Shown: positions 26,246-36,659, numbered from the stretch's first letter. The stretch: DNA of 64,000 nucleotides from Bifidobacterium apri (GCF_009299485.1 NZ_WBSO01000004.1:124001-188000), one strand, 5' to 3'. Notes: generated from the sequence alone by a model not told the origin. Numbers and translations: made by a program.

Positions 26246-29032
26246 ATGGCGTTGGCATTGTATCGACGGTATCGTCCCGATACGTTTGACGGGGTCATCG
26301 GGCAGGATCAGGTGACCGTACCGCTCAGCCGGGCGCTTGACCAGAACAGGCTCACCCACGCCTACCTGTTTTCCGGACCGCGTGGATGCGGCAAGACCAG
26401 TTCCGCACGTATCCTCGCGCGCTGTGTCAACTGTGCGAAAGGCCCTACTTCGCATCCGTGCGGCGAGTGCCCCAGTTGCAAAGACCTCGCCACGGGAGGT
26501 CCGGGCTCCATTGATGTCGTGGAAATCGACGCGGCAAGCCACAACGGTGTCGACGACGCCCGTGAACTGCGTGAACGCGCCGGTTTTGCGCCGGCCCGCG
26601 ACCGGTACAAGATCTTCATCCTTGACGAAGCGCATATGGTCACCCAGCAAGGGTTCAACGCGTTGCTGAAAATCGTCGAGGAACCGCCGGAACATGTCAT
26701 GTTCATCTTCGCCACCACGGAACCCGACAAGGTGATCGGTACCATCCGCTCCCGCACCCACCACTACCCGTTCCGTTTGGTGCCGCCGGAAATCATGGGA
26801 CCATACCTCGAGGGGATCTGCGAGAAGGAGCAGATCAAGCCGGAGCCGGGCGTGCTCAAGCTTGCCATGCGCGCCGGCGGTGGTTCCGTGCGCGATACCC
26901 TGTCCGTGCTTGACCAGCTCATGGTGGGTTCCGAGCATGGTGTCATCTCCCATGATGCAGCGGTCGCGCTGCTCGGTTTCACCCCGGATTCGCTGATCGG
27001 CGAGGCGATTGACGCGATTATCGATCGCAACGGCGAGCAGCTGTATGGGGTTGTGCAGAAGGTCGTGGTCGGTGGATTCGAGCCGCGACGTTTCGTGGAG
27101 GATCTGCTGGCGCGCGTCCGTGATCTTCTGGTGCTCACGCTGGGCGGAGATCGTGCTGAGAGCGTGCTCAGCGACGATGCCGCAGTCGAAGATATCGCCG
27201 ATCTGCATCGGCAGGCGTCCGCGCTCGGGCTGCGTTCGTTGACTTCCATTGCCGACACCATCAACGACACGCTGGGCACGATGAGCGGTGCCACGTCGCC
27301 GCGCATGCGTTTGGAACTGCTGGCGGCCCGCCTGCTGGCAGGCCGCGAGGAGAATGTATTCGGCCCGGCCTCTACCTCAGCATCGGCGACGGCATCAGGT
27401 GCACCAGGCTCATCGGCCGCTCCGGCACAACAGCAGAACGGCAATGCTCCGAGGCGCGGCGGTTTTATCGACTCGACGCGCAATAAGCGCAACATGCAAG
27501 CCCAATTCGCCGGGCAACATCAAACCGCTATGCCTCAGACCGGCGATTCGGGTGTTCCGGGAGCAGCTGCCCAGCAGGCGCCTTCCACTGCCGCAGCGTC
27601 GGATCATGCCTCCGCTGGTACGCAGACACCCGCCATGGCGCCATCCGCAGGCGACAATCAGGCGTCGCAGCCTGGCAACAGCCCCGCACAGGCCGGACCT
27701 GCGCCGCAGGACGCCGCCAGTGTCGAGGAACGTTGGCAGGCCGTCCTGAACAAGTTGCCGTCGGATATCCGCGAGTATGTCGATCATCCTCGGGTGCCGT
27801 CCGTGCGGCTTATCACCGGCCCTGCAGGAAAATCCAAGCTCCTCATGACCTTTGCCAAGCCTATCGACCAGCATGCGTTCGCGCTCGCGGTGTCCTCCGA
27901 CGAAGCGCACGACGGCAAAAAAGCCGCGGTTGTGGTTCAAGACGCCGTCAAAGAGATCTTCGGCGAAGGTGCGCGCATTTCGCCTACGCCGACCGCGGCG
28001 AACGGGGAAACCGTCGAATCCATTAGACGGATGTCGCCGGAGCAGGTCAGCCAAGTCAAACGCGAAATCGCGCTCGCGAAAGCGAAACAGAGTGCGGCGA
28101 CCCTTGCAGCAGTGACGGTCGGCATGCATGCCGGCTCCACCGGTAAGGAAGCGAAAACCCCGGGAAGCAGTGATAACGCGCAAGATGCCGACGATCCCAG
28201 CCACCGAGGAAGAGGAAGCGTCCCGGCAGCGGCTGCCATGACGCCAACTGCCACAATGACACCCGCTGCCGGTACGGCAGGATTGAGCCCGAGCATACCC
28301 GCCGACGCGGCGTTTGCCGACGATGACCCATGGATGCAGCCGTTGCCGGTCAACAAACAAACCACCGGCCACGGTCCCGCCTCGCCTGCGCACGCGGAAG
28401 CATCACAATCTGCAGATGACGGACAATCAGCCGTGCAACCGCATCATGGCAAGCATGTGGCGGTTCCTGACATCAGCGATGGCATCGACCCGTGGGCAGT
28501 ACCAGCCACGCCTGTCGCGCCTGTCATGTCCGTCTCTCCCGACGCACCGATTCCGCCGACTGACGCACACAAGCCAGCATCATCGCCCACTACAGGCCAG
28601 CAATCGTCCAATAACAACAACCAAACGCAGACGACCCCGCAAGACGATCCCTGGATGCCGTTGCAAGCGGATGGGAATGAGGCGGAGGATTCCGCGCACA
28701 TCGCCGATGCGCACACTCCAGAACCGCAGGATTACCCGGAACCGGTGGAACCGCAGGACGATCCCTGGGCGCAACAGCCGGACGATTTCGGATCACGGGA
28801 CATGTCACCGCAGCCCGGAACGCCTGATAGTCCACAGGTCCCACCGGAAGAAGACGAGTATTCGCTCAACGACGAATCGCTCGGAACAGCCACCGGGCTC
28901 AGCGTCGAAGAGCTCAAAGAACTGTTCGAAGTGAAGAAGATTGAGCAGTTCGCCCCCGACGATCCGAAGAATCCTAAGAATCTTCAGCCGCCGAACCGTC
29001 ACAATAGTATGGACGCTTCATCCCAGAAATGA
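26246..29032 (+). CDS. dnaX: DNA polymerase III gamma/tau subunit
   Basis: A 928-residue clamp-loader ATPase. Seen: LYRRYRPDTFDGVIGQ at the start, Walker A FSGPRGCGKTSSAR, a four-cysteine zinc module (CVNC...CGECPSC), the DEAH-type Walker B (ILDEAHMV) and the SRC-like TIRSRTHHYPF arginine finger. From about residue 375 onwards most of the sequence is a Pro/Gln/Ala/Asp-rich disordered tail, broken by one folded part (VEERWQAVLNKLP onwards, about 500-590). The tail has repeated DDPWMP/DDPWAQ motifs. ATG 26246 follows AAGGAG by 6 bases. recR is downstream. Confidence 0.95.
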   Translation: MALALYRRYRPDTFDGVIGQDQVTVPLSRALDQNRLTHAYLFSGPRGCGKTSSARILARCVNCAKGPTSHPCGECPSCKDLATGGPGSIDVVEIDAASHNGVDDARELRERAGFAPARDRYKIFILDEAHMVTQQGFNALLKIVEEPPEHVMFIFATTEPDKVIGTIRSRTHHYPFRLVPPEIMGPYLEGICEKEQIKPEPGVLKLAMRAGGGSVRDTLSVLDQLMVGSEHGVISHDAAVALLGFTPDSLIGEAIDAIIDRNGEQLYGVVQKVVVGGFEPRRFVEDLLARVRDLLVLTLGGDRAESVLSDDAAVEDIADLHRQASALGLRSLTSIADTINDTLGTMSGATSPRMRLELLAARLLAGREENVFGPASTSASATASGAPGSSAAPAQQQNGNAPRRGGFIDSTRNKRNMQAQFAGQHQTAMPQTGDSGVPGAAAQQAPSTAAASDHASAGTQTPAMAPSAGDNQASQPGNSPAQAGPAPQDAASVEERWQAVLNKLPSDIREYVDHPRVPSVRLITGPAGKSKLLMTFAKPIDQHAFALAVSSDEAHDGKKAAVVVQDAVKEIFGEGARISPTPTAANGETVESIRRMSPEQVSQVKREIALAKAKQSAATLAAVTVGMHAGSTGKEAKTPGSSDNAQDADDPSHRGRGSVPAAAAMTPTATMTPAAGTAGLSPSIPADAAFADDDPWMQPLPVNKQTTGHGPASPAHAEASQSADDGQSAVQPHHGKHVAVPDISDGIDPWAVPATPVAPVMSVSPDAPIPPTDAHKPASSPTTGQQSSNNNNQTQTTPQDDPWMPLQADGNEAEDSAHIADAHTPEPQDYPEPVEPQDDPWAQQPDDFGSRDMSPQPGTPDSPQVPPEEDEYSLNDESLGTATGLSVEELKELFEVKKIEQFAPDDPKNPKNLQPPNRHNSMDASSQK

Positions 29033-29134
29033 CGGATGAAACGCCCGCAACCGATCCCGACACGACACTCGTCGCTCGAAATCAATAACGGTTGCAATCC
29101 AGTCGACAAACCCAAGGCAAGAAGGAGCCTGACC

Positions 29135-29737
29135 ATGGCATTGGCTTATGACGGCGCAATCCAGCGTCTGATCGACGCATTCGCCAAACTTCCCGGCATC
29201 GGTCCCAAAGGCGCGCAACGCATCGCCTTCTACCTGCTGTCCGCCAACGACGACGAAGTGCGCAACCTTGTCGAAGCGATCACCGATGTCAAAGAAAAAG
29301 TCCGATTCTGCGACGTGTGCGGCAACGTGTGCGAAACCAGCCCCTGCCCGGTCTGTTCGGATCCCAGGCGTGACCAGTCCATGATTTGCGTGGTCGAAGA
29401 GCCCAAAGACGTGATGAGCATCGAACGCACACGCGAATACCACGGCCTGTACCACGTACTCGGCGGAGCCATCAACCCCATGGCCAACGTCGGCCCGGCA
29501 GACCTCAACATCCCCAAACTGCTCGAACGCCTGCAGAACCCTGACATCAAAGAGATCATCCTCGCGCTCGACCCGAATATCGAAGGGGAGGCGACCACCA
29601 GCTACCTCAGCCGCCTGCTGTCCCCGCTCGGCATCAAAGTCACCCGCCTCGCCAGCGGCTTGCCGGTCGGCAGCGACCTCGAATACGCGGACGAAATCAC
29701 CCTCGGCAGGGCACTCGCCGGCAGACGCGAGGCATAA
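29135..29737 (+). CDS. recR: Recombination mediator protein RecR
   Basis: A 200-residue protein of normal length. It has the helix-hairpin-helix start ([20 protein letters not shown]), a four-cysteine zinc finger (CDVCGNVCE...CPVC) and a Toprim segment ([16 protein letters not shown]). It loads RecA at gaps with RecO. ATG 29135 follows AAGGAGCC. It is the usual partner downstream of dnaX. Confidence 0.96.
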   Translation: MALAYDGAIQRLIDAFAKLPGIGPKGAQRIAFYLLSANDDEVRNLVEAITDVKEKVRFCDVCGNVCETSPCPVCSDPRRDQSMICVVEEPKDVMSIERTREYHGLYHVLGGAINPMANVGPADLNIPKLLERLQNPDIKEIILALDPNIEGEATTSYLSRLLSPLGIKVTRLASGLPVGSDLEYADEITLGRALAGRREA

Positions 29738-29872
29738 AGCGCCAAAACCTTGCCGTTATGCCGTTCCGTATGCTGGTCACCATGCGACCCGCCATATTCC
29801 GCGGCTCGTATAATCGACTCACTTGCGTACAATACGGGCGCAGGACATTCCTTTAGAGAAGATAGGACAATC

Positions 29873-30643
29873 GTGGCTCTTATCGTGCAGAAGTACGGTG
29901 GCTCTTCGGTCGCCGATACTGACTCGATCAAGCGTGTTGCCAAGCGTATCATCGAGACGAAGAACGCTGGCAACGACGTCGCTGTAGTGGTTTCGGCTAT
30001 GGGAGACACTACCGATGACCTCATCGACCAGGCGATGAGCATCGATTCGACCCCGCCGGCCCGTGAAATGGACATGCTTATGACGGCAGGCGAGCGTATT
30101 TCCATGAGCCTGTTGTCCATGGCCATTCATTCCGCCGGTTCTCACGCCTACTCGTTCACCGGATCCCAGGCCGGTTTCATGACGGACGCGCGGTTCGGCG
30201 CGGCGCATATCCGCGCTGTCAAGCCTGACCGTGTCCGTCATGCGCTTGAAAAAGGTAGCGTCGCAATCGTCGCGGGCTTCCAAGGCATCAATGAGGACGG
30301 CGACGCCACAACGCTCGGCCGTGGCGGTTCCGATACGTCCGCTGTCGCGCTGGCTGTCGCACTTGGTGCCGATGTGTGCGAGATTTACACTGATGTCGAC
30401 GGCGTGTTCACTGCCGATCCGCGTATCGTTCCGACCGCCCGCCGCATCCCGGTCATCGATTATGAATCCATGCTCGAGATGTCGTCCTGCGGCTCGAAGG
30501 TGCTCGCTTTGCGTTGTGTCGAATACGCGCAACGCTTCGGCATGCCGCTGCATGTGCGCAGCTCCTTCTCCCACCGCAACGGGACGCTGATCCTGCCTGA
30601 GGGCGTCAGCCCGGCATCGGTGCCGAACCTTACGCGCAAGTAG
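29873..30643 (+). CDS. lysC: Aspartokinase, catalytic subunit only
   Basis: A 256-residue amino-acid-kinase domain phosphorylating aspartate, the first step to Lys, Thr, Met and diaminopimelate. It has [12 protein letters not shown] at the start, [26 protein letters not shown] and the [18 protein letters not shown] substrate loop ([15 protein letters not shown]). It ends where ordinary aspartokinases continue into two ACT domains. Those are encoded separately at 30780. Start GTG 29873 has a weak ribosome site (GATAGGA). A TATAAT at 29809-29814 is a likely -10. Confidence 0.93.
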   Translation: MALIVQKYGGSSVADTDSIKRVAKRIIETKNAGNDVAVVVSAMGDTTDDLIDQAMSIDSTPPAREMDMLMTAGERISMSLLSMAIHSAGSHAYSFTGSQAGFMTDARFGAAHIRAVKPDRVRHALEKGSVAIVAGFQGINEDGDATTLGRGGSDTSAVALAVALGADVCEIYTDVDGVFTADPRIVPTARRIPVIDYESMLEMSSCGSKVLALRCVEYAQRFGMPLHVRSSFSHRNGTLILPEGVSPASVPNLTRK

Positions 30644-30779
30644 CATCCAGACAGCTCCGGACTGCCAACGCGAGGCGAACGCCGAACATAACCGCATCAC
30701 AAGATCACAAAACACAACACATACGTACCGCAACACGTACACAACACATACCGTAAGTTGCACTGATTCGAGGAAACAA

Positions 30780-31345
30780 TGAACGAGAACGATAACAAAT
30801 CCATGGGCGACCTGTTCCCCGACCTCGGTCCTGAGACCCCGGTCATCTCCGGTGTCGCGCACGATCGCAGCGAAGCGCTGATCACCGTGCGTCGCGTGCC
30901 CAACGAGCCTGGCATGGCCGCGAAGGTGTTCACCAAGCTTGCTGAAGTCGGCGTGAATGTGGACATGATCGTACAGGCCAGCGCGTCCACCGGCACGGCG
31001 GATATTTCATTCACCGTCCCGGAAACCGCCGTCAAGCAGGTGCAGGATCTGCTGCAGAACAAGCATGATGAGCTGGGCTACCAGTCCTTCGACGTGAACA
31101 CGAGCGTCGGCAAGGTCGCGGTGGTCGGCGTGGGTATGAAAACGCACGCCGGTCTGGCCGCCAAGTTCTTCAATGCGTTGAGCGACGCGGGCATCAACGT
31201 GCTCATGATTTCCACGTCCGAGATTCGTATCGCCGCGCTTGTTCCGCTTGATCAGCTCGATGATGCGGTGCGTGCGCTGCACACCGCTTACGGTCTCGAC
31301 GCGGATCAGGTGGAGGCCGTGGTGTACGGCGGCACTGGCCGCTGA
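30780..31345 (+). CDS. Aspartokinase regulatory (tandem ACT) subunit
   Basis: A 188-residue protein of two ACT domains: first ALITVRRVPNEPGMAAKVFTKLAEVGVNVDMIVQ (recognisable in pieces), second VAVVGVGMKTHAGLAAKFFNALSDAGINVLMISTS. These match the C-terminal half of aspartokinase and the beta subunit made from an internal start in Corynebacterium. Here it is a separate gene 136 bases after the catalytic gene, with its own ribosome site (GAGGAAAC). It presumably binds Lys/Thr and forms an alpha2-beta2 enzyme. An acidic 25-residue extension precedes the first ACT domain. Confidence 0.9.
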
Positions 31346-31651
31346 TTCAGGTGTGAACCCTGCCTGCTCTTGCCTGTTATGTATGGCAGTGGGCAGGGCG
31401 CGGACAGCAGACTGATGGCAATGGCGGAGTGCCTGTGCCGACTGTTTTTGCGTCGGTGCAGACACTCCGTTGTTTGTTGTGTTGTGGGTTGTTGTTGGCT
31501 GCAGGCTACCGCCCTGTGCGGCTGACAACTTGTGTGCTGCCGATGTGTGCGGCTGACGGCGGGTGCTGGCGATGCGTGACCGGCCACAGGTAACCATGCC
31601 ATCGGAACTATTCGGGACTATCCGGAACTATCGGAGGTCACCTGGAAGCAG

Positions 31652-31888
31652 CGGCGTATGTCCCGGCATACGTATCTGCCTGGATCTGTTGGTATGGCGG
31701 GTTCTTGTTCTTGGTTCTGTGCTGTTGTGTATGCCCTGGCATGCGTAACGTTCGTGGTGAGGTTCGGATGTTGGGGTGTTTTGGTGTCTCTGTGCCGTTG
31801 CGTATGTCCCGGCATACACAACAGATCAAAACACCTCGTGCCGGATATAAAAACGGCGGTATCTGCCCATTCGCGTATGTCTTGCCAT
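31652..31888. repeat. Four-unit array of inverted repeats with exact 73-bp pitch, between convergent genes
   Basis: Left arms align at 31654, 31727, 31800 and 31873, exactly 73 apart. The motif is the one at 4.7-5.2 kb: TTGTGTATG-N6-CATGCGTAA at 31725-31748, TTGCGTATG-N6-CATACACAA at 31798-31821, and GCGTATG-N6-CATACACAA at 31873. The last two pair better read on the minus strand, the second on the plus strand. The array lies in the 670-base gap between the ACT-subunit gene and asd, which converge. Directly after it, 31930-32010 carries several copies of CCGTGGCAACCT-like short repeats. Confidence 0.85.
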
Positions 31889-32016
31889 ACACAAACGATC
31901 AGATACCGCCGCCCAATGCAGCGATAGCCGCCGTGGCAACTTACCGTGGCAACCTACTGTGGCAACCTACCGCGCTGCTTACCGTGGCAACCTGCCGTGG
32001 CTACCTGCTTCGCTGC

Positions 32017-33111
32017 TTACTTCGCCTCGATGTACCCGAGCGCGTGCAGCATCTCAGCGCATTCGAGCGCACCGCCGGCAGCGCCGCGCAAGGTATTGTG
32101 CGCGAGTCCGACGAACTTCCAGTCGAAGATGGAGTCAGGGCGCAGACGTCCGATGGAAATGCCCATGCCGCCCTCATAATCGACATCCAGCTTCACCTGC
32201 GGGCGATCATCCTCGGTGAGGTACTGGATGAACTGCTTCGGCGCGTGCGGCAGCCCGAGCTTGGCGGCCTCACTGGTGTAGTTCACAAGACGGTCGACGA
32301 GCTCTTCCTTCGACGGATCCTTGCCGAAGTTGATGAACACGGTGGACGTGTGACCGTTGAGCACAGGGACGCGGATGCACTGCGAAGTGATGCGCAGCGG
32401 GCCGTCGAACGGCACGATCTGGCCGGTAGCGTCGTCCACATGGCCGAAGACCTTGAGCGGCTCCTTCTCGGACTTCGCCTCTTCGCCGGCGATGTACGGA
32501 ATGATGTTGCCGACCATTTCCGGCCAGTCCTTGAAGGTCTTACCGGCACCGGAAATCGCCTGATACGTGCTGACGATCACCTCATGCGGCTCGAATTCCT
32601 TCCATGCGGCGAGAGCCGGGGTATAGGCTTGGATCGAGCAGTTCGGCTTGACGGCGATGAAGCCGCGAGTGGTGCCCAGACGCTTGCGCTGGTACTTGAT
32701 GACCTCGAAATGCTGCGGGTTGATTTCCGGAACGACCATCGGCACGTCCGGCGTCCAGCGGTGGGCGCTGTTATTGGAGACCACCGGTGTTTCGGTTTTC
32801 GCGTACTGTTCCTCGATGGCGCGAATCTCATCCTTTGGCATATTCACTGCGGAGAACAGGAAATCGACATCCGCGGAGACGTCTTCGACATCCGCCACGT
32901 CCTTGACGACCATGGACTTGACGAATTCGGGCATCGGGGTTTCCATTTTCCAGCGTCCGCCGACAGCCTCCTCGTAGGTTTTACCGGCGCTGTGCGCCGA
33001 TGCTGCGAGCGTGACCAGCTCGAACCACGGGTGATTTTCGAGCAGGGTGACGAAGCGTTGCCCGACCATGCCGGTTGCGCCGAGAATGCCGACCTTGATT
33101 TTCTGTGACAT
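32017..33111 (-). CDS. asd: Aspartate-semialdehyde dehydrogenase
   Basis: A 364-residue enzyme reducing aspartyl phosphate to the semialdehyde. The N-terminal NADP fold is GILGATGMVGQRF; the active-site C158 is in VKPNCSIQAY; SNNSAHRWTPDVPMVVPEIN (part) and the catalytic His region GHTSTVF are clear. The sequence is of the archaeal/fungal-like branch rather than the E. coli type. ATG 33111 with AGGCC upstream on the minus strand. It converges on the aspartokinase genes, with the hairpin array between them. Confidence 0.95.
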   Translation of the reverse strand: MSQKIKVGILGATGMVGQRFVTLLENHPWFELVTLAASAHSAGKTYEEAVGGRWKMETPMPEFVKSMVVKDVADVEDVSADVDFLFSAVNMPKDEIRAIEEQYAKTETPVVSNNSAHRWTPDVPMVVPEINPQHFEVIKYQRKRLGTTRGFIAVKPNCSIQAYTPALAAWKEFEPHEVIVSTYQAISGAGKTFKDWPEMVGNIIPYIAGEEAKSEKEPLKVFGHVDDATGQIVPFDGPLRITSQCIRVPVLNGHTSTVFINFGKDPSKEELVDRLVNYTSEAAKLGLPHAPKQFIQYLTEDDRPQVKLDVDYEGGMGISIGRLRPDSIFDWKFVGLAHNTLRGAAGGALECAEMLHALGYIEAK

Positions 33112-33321
33112 TATGGCCTTTCGATTGCAAGGGTAACTGCGCAGTACAATGCCCGAACCTTCGGTCGTGTACGTGTGCGAGCCATGCTAGCAGAACGCAT
33201 ACTCAGCAATCGTCCGGCTTTCATATCGTGGTCGGTTGGTTTCGGCTCGGCAGTAAGGTTTCGTGCGGCTTGCAGCACCGCGTCGTTGTGATGATGCAAG
33301 CCGGTGAACCGATTCGATGGT

Positions 33322-33357
33322 GCTCCGTGGGTTACGCGTGCTCCGTGGGTTACGCGT
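33322..33357. repeat. 18-bp tandem duplication at the 3' end of prs
   Basis: GCTCCGTGGGTTACGCGT occurs twice in tandem, at 33322 and 33340. The second copy contains the stop codon of prs (33350-33352), so the first copy is a downstream relic. Confidence 0.8.
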
Positions 33358-34363
33358 AGATGTTGCGCGGTCGCATGTCGTCGGGCAGCCCGTTGAGCAG
33401 CGTGGTGACCGACCCGGACTCGAAGACGGAACGGATGCCGGCTGCCAGCAGCGGCGCGACGGACAGGACGGTCATATTAGGCAGGCGCTTGCTCTGCGGT
33501 ACGGGCACGGTGTCCATCAGCACGATTTCGCGGGCGCCGCAGTCCCTGAGCCGGTCGATGGCTGGGCCGGACAGCAAGCCGTGCGTGGCGACGAGCGTGA
33601 CGCTTTTCGCACCGGCCGACCGCAAGGTTCGTACCGCCTCGCAAATCGTGCCCGCGGTGTCGATCATGTCGTCGACGACGATGCAGTCGCGGTTTTCGAC
33701 CTCGCCAATGATGCCGTGCGCGACCGCATGATTCGGCCGCGTGATGTCGCGGGTCTTGTGGATGAACGCGAGCGGCAGACCGCCGAGTTTCGCAGCCCAC
33801 TGTTCGGAAACCTTGATGCGGCCTGCGTCGGGGGATACGACGGTCGCGTTCTCCATGGGCATGGAGCTGCGCACGTAGTCGAGCAATACCGGCATGGCGG
33901 TGAGGTGATCGACCGGGCCGTTGAAGAACCCTTGCTCTTGGGACGCGTGCAAATCGACGGTCATGATGCGGTCGGCGCCCGCGGTGCGGAACAGGTCGAA
34001 CATCAGGCGTGCGGTGATGGGTTCACGGCCTTGGTGTTTTTTGTCTTGACGTGAATACCCCATGAACGGCGCGACTACCGTGATGGATTTCGCGGATGCG
34101 CGTTTGAGCGCGTCGACCATGATGAGCTGCTCCATCAGCCATGTGTTGATTGGCTCGGTGTGTGATTGGATGACGAACACGTCAGCGCCTCGAACCGGTT
34201 CGGTGAAGCGGATGTACATCTCGCCGTTCGCGAAATCATATGCGGTGGTCTCCAGCAGATGGGTGCCCAGATATTCGGCGGTTTCCTGGGCGAGCTGGGG
34301 ATAGGCGCGTCCCGTGACCACTGCCAATCGCTTGTCCGGTTTGCCTTCGAGAATTGCCGACAT
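33350..34363 (-). CDS. prs: Ribose-phosphate pyrophosphokinase
   Basis: A 337-residue class I PRPP synthetase converting ribose-5-phosphate and ATP to PRPP. Seen: VVTGRAYPQLAQETAEYLG at the start, MGYSRQDKKHQGREPITARL (in pieces), DLHASQEQGFF and the PRPP loop CIVVDDMIDTAGTI. Start at ATG 34363 gives the family's N-terminus. Supplies PRPP for nucleotide synthesis and for Upp, encoded in the same window. Normal length. Confidence 0.95.
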   Translation of the reverse strand: MSAILEGKPDKRLAVVTGRAYPQLAQETAEYLGTHLLETTAYDFANGEMYIRFTEPVRGADVFVIQSHTEPINTWLMEQLIMVDALKRASAKSITVVAPFMGYSRQDKKHQGREPITARLMFDLFRTAGADRIMTVDLHASQEQGFFNGPVDHLTAMPVLLDYVRSSMPMENATVVSPDAGRIKVSEQWAAKLGGLPLAFIHKTRDITRPNHAVAHGIIGEVENRDCIVVDDMIDTAGTICEAVRTLRSAGAKSVTLVATHGLLSGPAIDRLRDCGAREIVLMDTVPVPQSKRLPNMTVLSVAPLLAAGIRSVFESGSVTTLLNGLPDDMRPRNIYA

Positions 34364-34607
34364 CTTGCGCCTTCCCGACCCTTTGGTCGATTGATGGGAT
34401 TGGAACATCACCTAATATAACAAGGCTGGGGCATAAGCTGGCGCGCACGGTTTCGCAGTGGGCGGCAAATCGGGCGTGCCGCGGAACATGCGACGAAAGT
34501 CAGCGACCGGGAGTATGCTGGCATGGTTGTCCGCAGCACCTGCGGGCAGTCGCATACACACTCCTGCCGTGGAAGGTCCGCGGCCTTTAGTCCGAAGGAG
34601 GTGGGTG

Positions 34608-34901
34608 ATGTCTGCGCATAAGTACGAACTGATGTTCATTGCCGATCCTGAGCTGGATGAGCGCGGTCTGAAGAAGCTGACCGAGCAGTATCTGGAGATC
34701 GTCACCAAGGAGGGCGGTTCTGTCGACGGCACCGATTACTGGGGTCGCCGCAAGCTCGCCTATGAGATCCAGGGCAACACCGAAGGCAACTATGTTGTCG
34801 TCAACTACACCGCTGAGCCGGCCACGAGCGACGAGCTCGACCGTCTGCTTAACCTCAGCGAGTCCGTTATCCGCACGAAGATCCTTCGCAAGGATAAGTA
34901 A
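34608..34901 (+). CDS. rpsF: 30S ribosomal protein S6
   Basis: A 97-residue protein of normal length starting MSAHKYELMFIADPEL, with the family's GTDYWGRRKLAYEI segment. A strong ribosome site (GAAGGAGGTGG) precedes ATG 34608. It heads the rpsF-ssb-rpsR-rplI operon. Its leader contains two short hairpins (34531-34545 and 34566-34584); S6:S18 autoregulation is known in other bacteria but the binding motif was not verified here. Confidence 0.97.
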   Translation: MSAHKYELMFIADPELDERGLKKLTEQYLEIVTKEGGSVDGTDYWGRRKLAYEIQGNTEGNYVVVNYTAEPATSDELDRLLNLSESVIRTKILRKDK

Positions 34902-34981
34902 GTCGTTCAGCATTGCTGAAACAAAGCTCAACAAAACGTCCGATTCACAATCTGATCCGCAACAGATAAGAAGGTAGCGTC

Positions 34982-35623
34982 ATGGCAGGCGAGACAACAA
35001 TCACCATCATCGGTAATCTCACCGCCGACCCGGAGCTGCGCACTATCGGCAGCGGGGCGACGGTCGCGAGTTTCACCATTGCTTCCACCCCACGCACCTA
35101 CAACCGCAACAGCGGCCAGTGGGAAGACGGGCAGGCGCTGTTCATGCGTTGCTCGGCGTGGCGAGACATGGCGAATCATGTCGCGCAGTCCCTCACCAAG
35201 GGCATGCGCGTCATCGCACAGGGTCGCCTGCAGCAGCGTTCCTATCAGGCGCAGGACGGTTCCAACCGTACTGTTCTCGAGATGCAGGTTGACGAAATCG
35301 GCCCTTCCCTGCGGTACGCCACCGCACAGGTGACCCGTCAGAGCTCCGGCTCCGGGTTCGCCGGCAACCGTGGCGGGTTCGCAGGCAACGCGGGGAACAC
35401 CGGTAATGGCGGATTCGCCGGCAACGGTAGCTACCAGGGTGGCGCAGGCTACTCGGGCGGCTACACCGGTGGCGCTTCTGCTGCGCCTGCCATCCAGCAG
35501 GCACCTGCCGCCCCTGCCGCGGATCCATGGGGTACCTCGGGTTCCAGCCAGTCGGGATCAAGCTTCGGATCTTTCGGATCCAGCGATGATTTCGGTGGTG
35601 ATTCCGAAGAACCCGAGTTCTGA
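34982..35623 (+). CDS. ssb: Single-stranded DNA-binding protein
   Basis: A 213-residue SSB. The OB fold covers about residues 1-115 ([33 protein letters not shown]). It is followed by a Gly/Asn/Ala-rich flexible linker and an acidic tip (GGDSEEPEF) that differs from the usual DDDIPF but keeps the acidic-aromatic end. RBS AAGGTAGC before ATG 34982. Second gene of the operon. Confidence 0.96.
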   Translation: MAGETTITIIGNLTADPELRTIGSGATVASFTIASTPRTYNRNSGQWEDGQALFMRCSAWRDMANHVAQSLTKGMRVIAQGRLQQRSYQAQDGSNRTVLEMQVDEIGPSLRYATAQVTRQSSGSGFAGNRGGFAGNAGNTGNGGFAGNGSYQGGAGYSGGYTGGASAAPAIQQAPAAPAADPWGTSGSSQSGSSFGSFGSSDDFGGDSEEPEF

Positions 35624-35675
35624 CGAAGAGCTTTGCTTTTAGCAGTAAATACGTTTGCACTAAGGAGAACATCAG

Positions 35676-35924
35676 ATGTCACGCAAGAGGCCGCAACCGC
35701 CGGTCAAGCCGTTCAAGAAGAAGCCGAATCCACTCAAGGCCGCCAAGATCACCGAGATCGATTACAAGGACGTCGCGCTGCTGCGCAAGTTCGTGTCCGA
35801 CCGCGGCAAGATCCGTTCCCGCCGTATCACCGGCGTGACTGTCCAGGAACAGCGCGAGATCGCGAAGGCCGTGAAGAACGCCCGCGAGATGGCTCTGCTG
35901 CCGTACGCCACCACCGGTCGCTGA
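35676..35924 (+). CDS. rpsR: 30S ribosomal protein S18
   Basis: An 82-residue protein of normal size. The S18 signature is clear ([37 protein letters not shown]). It has no zinc-binding cysteine cluster, so it is a zinc-independent form. RBS AAGGAGAA. Third gene of the operon. Confidence 0.97.
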   Translation: MSRKRPQPPVKPFKKKPNPLKAAKITEIDYKDVALLRKFVSDRGKIRSRRITGVTVQEQREIAKAVKNAREMALLPYATTGR

Positions 35925-35940
35925 ACAGGAGGATATCGAC

Positions 35941-36387
35941 ATGGCTGAAACCAAGATCATTCTCACCCAGACCGTGGCCAACCTGGGCCACGCCGGTGAC
36001 GTTGTCGAGGTGCGTCCGGGTTACGCCCGCAACTACCTCTTCCCGCAGGGTCTCGCGTTCAAGTGGACCAAGGGTGCCGCCGCTCAGATTGAAGCGATGA
36101 AGCGCGCTCGCCAGGCCAAGGCTCTCGCCACCCGCGAAGACGCCGTCGCCGCCAAGGCCGCTATCGAAGGCACGGTCGTCGAGATCGCCGCCAAGGTGTC
36201 CGAGTCCGGCAAGCTCTTCGGCGCTGTGTCCGCAGACGCGATCGCTTCCGCCCTTGCAGACAAGGCTCCGATCAGCCCGAAGTCCATCAAGGTCGAGACC
36301 ATCAAGACCACCGGCGAATTCCCCGCCACTGTGGCCCTGCACCCGGAAATCTCCGCTTCCTTCACCGTCAAGGTCGTCGCGGAGTAA
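35941..36387 (+). CDS. rplI: 50S ribosomal protein L9
   Basis: A 148-residue L9 with the N-terminal rRNA-binding domain ([30 protein letters not shown]), the long central helix and the C-terminal domain. RBS AGGAGG before ATG 35941. Last gene of the operon and followed by a strong terminator. In many genomes dnaB follows; here it does not. Confidence 0.97.
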   Translation: MAETKIILTQTVANLGHAGDVVEVRPGYARNYLFPQGLAFKWTKGAAAQIEAMKRARQAKALATREDAVAAKAAIEGTVVEIAAKVSESGKLFGAVSADAIASALADKAPISPKSIKVETIKTTGEFPATVALHPEISASFTVKVVAE

Positions 36388-36461
36388 CCGATTCCAGACT
36401 CCGGCCATGCCGCCGATTGAGGCAAATGACATGACCATATCAGTCTGAGCTTAAGCATGCG

Positions 36462-36490
36462 AAAGCCCCCGAATCCGGGGGCTTTTGTGT
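36462..36490 (+). terminator. Intrinsic terminator of the rpsF-ssb-rpsR-rplI operon
   Basis: AAAGCCCCC (36462-36470) pairs with GGGGGCTTT (36476-36484) around a short GAATC loop, followed by TGTGTTTCC. Confidence 0.9.
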
Positions 36491-36659
36491 TTCCTCGTCC
36501 ATGCGTTGGCGTCAGTGCCGAATGCTGTCGGGTGCTGTCTTGCTCCACAGGTTGCGATAACTTCGGTGGGGATGGGTGTCCGGCCGGTTGCGGCGTGTCA
36601 GACGGTAATGTCTGAATGCGATACGGGGTTTACGGCGATGGGCCGTGCCCGGCGCTGAT

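Noticed and set aside
27914..27926. A-run in dnaX as a programmed frameshift site for gamma
   Set aside because: The run is read GGC AAA AAA GCC, not A AAA AAG, so it does not fit the usual -1 slippery heptamer.
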